Part shown: positions 61,411 through 64,000 of the stretch, piece after piece
Layout of the letters: every line of letters starts with the position of its first letter
How positions within the stretch are numbered: position 1 is the first letter of the stretch
NCBI RefSeq assembly: GCF_018223745.1
Contig: NZ_CP073653.1
Location: 1,727,001-1,791,000 of the forward strand
DNA length: 64,000 nt
From: Clostridium beijerinckii
GTDB lineage: Bacteria > Bacillota > Clostridia > Clostridiales > Clostridiaceae
Direction: 5' to 3'
Program-made: the position numbers and the translations under genes
The notes under the pieces: model-generated
What the model was told of the DNA's origin: nothing
Databases searched by the model: none
What the model saw: the letters and a program-made list of their open reading frames with translations, nothing else

Positions 61411-61875
61411 ATGAAAGTAAAGGATTTTATGATTACTGATGTAATTTCCGTAAGTAAAGAAAATACTATTAAAGATGTCATGAGGGTATTAGTCACCAAT
61501 AAAATAGGCGGAGTACCAATAGTAGATAACAAGGGAATACTTTCGGGTATTGTAAGTGATGGTGATATAATAAGAAGCATAAATCCTAAAGAAGGAAAAA
61601 TGTATGATTTAATTTCATATGTATTTTATCTTAAAAAGGAAGAATTAGAAGAAGAAATTGGAATGATAAAGGATACTAATATCATGACTATTGCAAAATG
61701 TAAAGATATTTTCTGTGTTTTTCCAGAAGATACTATGGAAAAGGTTTTGTCTATTTTCTCAAAACATAACTTTAAAAAGATACCGGTTATAGATAAAGAA
61801 AGAAGAGTAGTAGGAGTTATTAGTAGAGGCGATGTAATTAGATATATACAGAAAAAGATTATAGATAAGTTGTAG
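61411..61875 (+). CDS. CBS-pair domain protein
   Basis: A 154-residue protein made of two CBS domains: MKVKDFMITDVISVSKENTIKDVMRVLVTNKIGGVPIVDNKGILSGIVSDGDIIR and, after a linker, AKCKDIFCVFPEDTMEKVLSIFSKHNFKKIPVIDKERRVVGVISRGDVIRYI. Such pairs bind adenine nucleotides and regulate partner proteins; no partner is adjacent. The ATG at 61411 follows AAAGGGG; the TTG at 61390 is not needed. Confidence 0.9.
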   Translation: MKVKDFMITDVISVSKENTIKDVMRVLVTNKIGGVPIVDNKGILSGIVSDGDIIRSINPKEGKMYDLISYVFYLKKEELEEEIGMIKDTNIMTIAKCKDIFCVFPEDTMEKVLSIFSKHNFKKIPVIDKERRVVGVISRGDVIRYIQKKIIDKL

Positions 61876-61960
61876 GTAATAGTAAAAACTTATCTATAAT
61901 AATTATATTAAAAGTAGAAATAAAGATAACAATTAATCTAGGACAATAGAATATAAAAAT

Positions 61961-62012
61961 AAAAGTGAGTGTTAATTTAGAAAATAATTTCTAGATAAAC
62001 ACTCACTTTTTT
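61961..62012. terminator. Bidirectional terminator
   Basis: AAAAGTGAGTGTT and AACACTCACTTTTTT close a long hairpin whose inner arms (TTTAGAAA/TTTCTAGA) also pair. T tracts on both strands suit the convergent CBS and symporter genes. Confidence 0.88.
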
Positions 62013-62021
62013 GTTATAGAA

Positions 62022-63293
62022 TTAAGCAGCTTTCTTTATGGATTTTATATATTCTTTGCCCTTTATAGAATTATACTTTCCTTCCCATTTTGATACAACA
62101 ACAACTGCTAGAGAATTACCTAATACATTTACAACAGTTCTAGCCATGTCAAGTATACGATCTATTCCAGCTATAAAAGCTAGGCCTTCGGCTGGAATTC
62201 CAACAGAACCAAGAGTGGCTAGTAAAACTACAAAAGATACTCCTGGCACGCCTGCTATACCTTTTGAAGTAAGCATCAATACAAGCATTAAATTAATTTG
62301 AGCTGGTATTGATAAATTAATACCATATAATTGTGCAATAAATATTGCGGCAATAGCTTGGTAAAGAGTAGAACCATCTAGATTAAAAGAATAACCTGTT
62401 GGTACTACAAAAGTTGCAATAGCTTTAGGACATCCGAATTTCTCCATTTTCTCCATGATTTTAGGTAAAACTGTTTCTGAGCTTGCTGTGCTATAAGCAA
62501 GTATAAGTTCGTCTTTTAAAATTCTTATGATTGAAAAGATACTTGTCCCAACTAATTTTGCAATTAGTCCAAATATTAGTAATATAAATAAAATCATTGA
62601 ACCATAAGTTGTAACTATTAGTTTTCCAAGTGGAATTAAAGATGAAAGTCCAAACTTAGAAACTGTCACACCAATTAAAGCGAATACTCCAAAAGGAGCT
62701 GTCTTCATTATTTGATTTGTTACCCAAAACATTGCATCAGCCGTTCCTTGGGCGAACTGTATAACAGGTTTCCCTTTTTCACCAATTGCAGCAACTCCTA
62801 GACCGAACATAACAGAAAAGAAAATGACTGAAAGCATGTCTCCTTTTGTAAGTGAATCAAAAATATTAGTAGGTACAATATTTATAAATGTGTCTGCAAA
62901 GCTATGATGTGCTACATTTTCTGCAGTGCTTACATAAGAATCAATGCTAGATTTAGCAAGCTCTTGCATATTTATTCCTGTACCTGGATGAAATACATTA
63001 GCAATTAAAAGTCCTAATACAATAGCAATAGTTGTTACTACTTCAAAGTAAAGAAGAGTTTTTCCTCCAAGTCTTCCAACCTGCTTAATATCTCCCGCTC
63101 CAGCAATACCAACTATAAGTGATGAAAAGACGATTGGAACTACAATCATTTTTATTAGACGAATAAAAATATCTCCAATAGGCTTTAAATATGCCTCAAC
63201 AGCTGGATTTCCATAAAAAAATCCACCTACTATAATTCCAAGTATAAGTCCTGCAAGAATTTGTAATGCTAGACCAAATTTAATTTTCTTCAT
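62022..63293 (-). CDS. Dicarboxylate/amino acid:cation symporter (DAACS, GltP type)
   Basis: A 423-residue glutamate-transporter-fold protein: IGDIFIRLIKMIVVPIVFSSLIVGI, the serine-rich hairpin YSTASSETVLPKIMEKM, TGYSFNLD-GSTLYQAIAAIFIAQLYG (NLDG), and the C-terminal DRILDMARTVVNVLGNSLAV with D/R residues that bind the substrate carboxylates. It imports glutamate, aspartate or C4-dicarboxylates with Na+ or H+. GGAAGG precedes the ATG. It is a single gene. Confidence 0.92.
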   Translation of the reverse strand: MKKIKFGLALQILAGLILGIIVGGFFYGNPAVEAYLKPIGDIFIRLIKMIVVPIVFSSLIVGIAGAGDIKQVGRLGGKTLLYFEVVTTIAIVLGLLIANVFHPGTGINMQELAKSSIDSYVSTAENVAHHSFADTFINIVPTNIFDSLTKGDMLSVIFFSVMFGLGVAAIGEKGKPVIQFAQGTADAMFWVTNQIMKTAPFGVFALIGVTVSKFGLSSLIPLGKLIVTTYGSMILFILLIFGLIAKLVGTSIFSIIRILKDELILAYSTASSETVLPKIMEKMEKFGCPKAIATFVVPTGYSFNLDGSTLYQAIAAIFIAQLYGINLSIPAQINLMLVLMLTSKGIAGVPGVSFVVLLATLGSVGIPAEGLAFIAGIDRILDMARTVVNVLGNSLAVVVVSKWEGKYNSIKGKEYIKSIKKAA

Positions 63294-63676
63294 AGTAAAT
63301 TATCCTTCCTTAGTTTAAAATTTGAATAAAAATAATATTAAATATGACGTTATTATCATTTCTTGTTGCAAATTATTAGGATTACTTAGCAACATTTTGA
63401 ATTATAACATAAAAAATGAATTTTGTCTCTAAAAGAAATTCATTTTTAAAAATAAAGAATATATTCCTTTCTTGTTGTTCAATTAATTGAAAATATTTCT
63501 AGTTGTTAATTATATTTTTAATAAACTTACTATGGTGTATTTACGAAAAGCTAGATTTTAACACTAAGAGAAAAGCACCAAGATAAAGGGCTTAAGATAG
63601 AAAACTGAACATATTAATTAATATAATAAATATATATTTAGAGAATTAGATATTGATTTTCAAAAGAGTTAGCAAA
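63294..63676. other. Non-coding gap upstream of the symporter
   Basis: About 380 AT-rich bases. I see no gene, and no hairpin or promoter worth naming. Confidence 0.3.
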
Positions 63677-64000
63677 TTAAAATATGAAAATAAATATAGG
63701 CAATAATGCAAACCAGATAATATGAAATGTGTTTATTAAACCATAGAATATGATACTTCCATTAATAAAGTAATTACAGTACTTTAGTTGTTTATTAGTT
63801 GCATCTTTCATTCTAAAATATATGAATACAAAAAGAACTGCAGGAGCTAATATTTTTAATAAAAAACTTATAGTTGGACTTTTTACTACTTCTAACATGA
63901 AAATATTTGCTTCTACGTAAAAACCAGTATCTAAGAGTAAAATAGTAAATACTATGTCTGTAACATTCAGGATATATAGAGCTAAAAATTTTATTTTTAT
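63677..64000 (-). CDS. DUF5658-like small membrane protein, 5' partial
   Basis: The frame is open past the ATG at 63898 to the window edge, so the true start lies outside. The readable 107 residues, IKIKFLALYILNVTDIVFTI, then LLLDTGFYVEANIFMLEVVKSPTISFLLKILAPAVLFVFIYFRM, have three hydrophobic helices and the LN-x-x-D...E-A-N pattern of DUF5658 proteins. Function unknown. Confidence 0.65.
   Translation of the reverse strand: MKIKFLALYILNVTDIVFTILLLDTGFYVEANIFMLEVVKSPTISFLLKILAPAVLFVFIYFRMKDATNKQLKYCNYFINGSIIFYGLINTFHIIWFALLPIFIFIF

Overview
The window is AT-rich, has Gram-positive ribosome binding sites (AGGAGG-type), and carries several genes typical of strictly anaerobic, spore-forming Clostridia: an NfnB-type NADPH/ferredoxin enzyme, the GGGtGRT pair, CotF-like spore coat proteins, DUF1540, and a ThiSGH set without ThiF. 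A Clostridium sensu stricto chromosome of the C. beijerinckii type is the best guess; this is inference, not a database match.

Layout. 0-8.3 kb: the 3' part of nfnB, an HD-domain protein, a CDF cation exporter, a small kinase-like protein, a 5'-truncated LigB/DODA dioxygenase relic, an HxlR regulator with a nitroreductase, a His-Gln-Lys tRNA cluster behind a consensus promoter, two large inverted repeats, and brnQ. 8.8-12.5 kb (minus strand): a LytTR response regulator, an acidic protein of unknown function, FloA-type flotillin, NfeD and a SpoB-type histidine kinase, all in one direction. 13-15.6 kb: an Eis-like acetyltransferase and an EamA transporter. 15.8-23.6 kb is an accessory region. 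It holds a 108-bp dispersed repeat, a decayed copy of a zeta-toxin-like gene, an intact two-gene toxin-antitoxin-like pair, a defence-type reverse transcriptase (most like UG2/DRT2) behind its own promoter and a ~300-nt structured leader RNA, a broken integrase beside tRNA-Leu, the GGGtGRT pair, a second broken tyrosine recombinase and an unidentified structured RNA.

24-34 kb contains six related hairpin elements. On the minus strand they look like a family of short RNAs with C-rich single-stranded motifs and terminators. Between them lie TfoX-N, SRPBCC and NTF2-like genes, a PadR regulator with an apparent palindromic operator, a glycosyltransferase remnant, a CMD-family protein, a chemoreceptor, and a spore-coat/alcohol dehydrogenase cluster (coat pair, ADH, coat pair). 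34.5-46 kb: mntH with a Fur-box-like palindrome filling its promoter spacer, a D-2-hydroxyacid dehydrogenase, sodA, a DUF434 protein, ilvD with a neighbouring GntR/FadR regulator sharing a repeated 14-bp motif, DUF1540, a 26-residue membrane peptide, an AEC transporter and a second GntR regulator.

46-58.8 kb is rich in transposons: a frameshifted IS1380-type element, an intact IS with 18-bp ends and a 10-bp target duplication, and an IS5-like element inserted directly behind the tetR stop codon. Between them lie a DUF255 thioredoxin-like protein, an ABC exporter pair, and thiSGH behind an attenuator-like leader. 58.8-64 kb: tetR and a divergent DHA2 efflux pump with a palindromic operator array, a CBS-pair protein, a DAACS symporter and a truncated DUF5658-like membrane protein that runs off the end.

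Most functions were assigned from motifs read directly in the translations. RNA elements and operators are pattern-based proposals.
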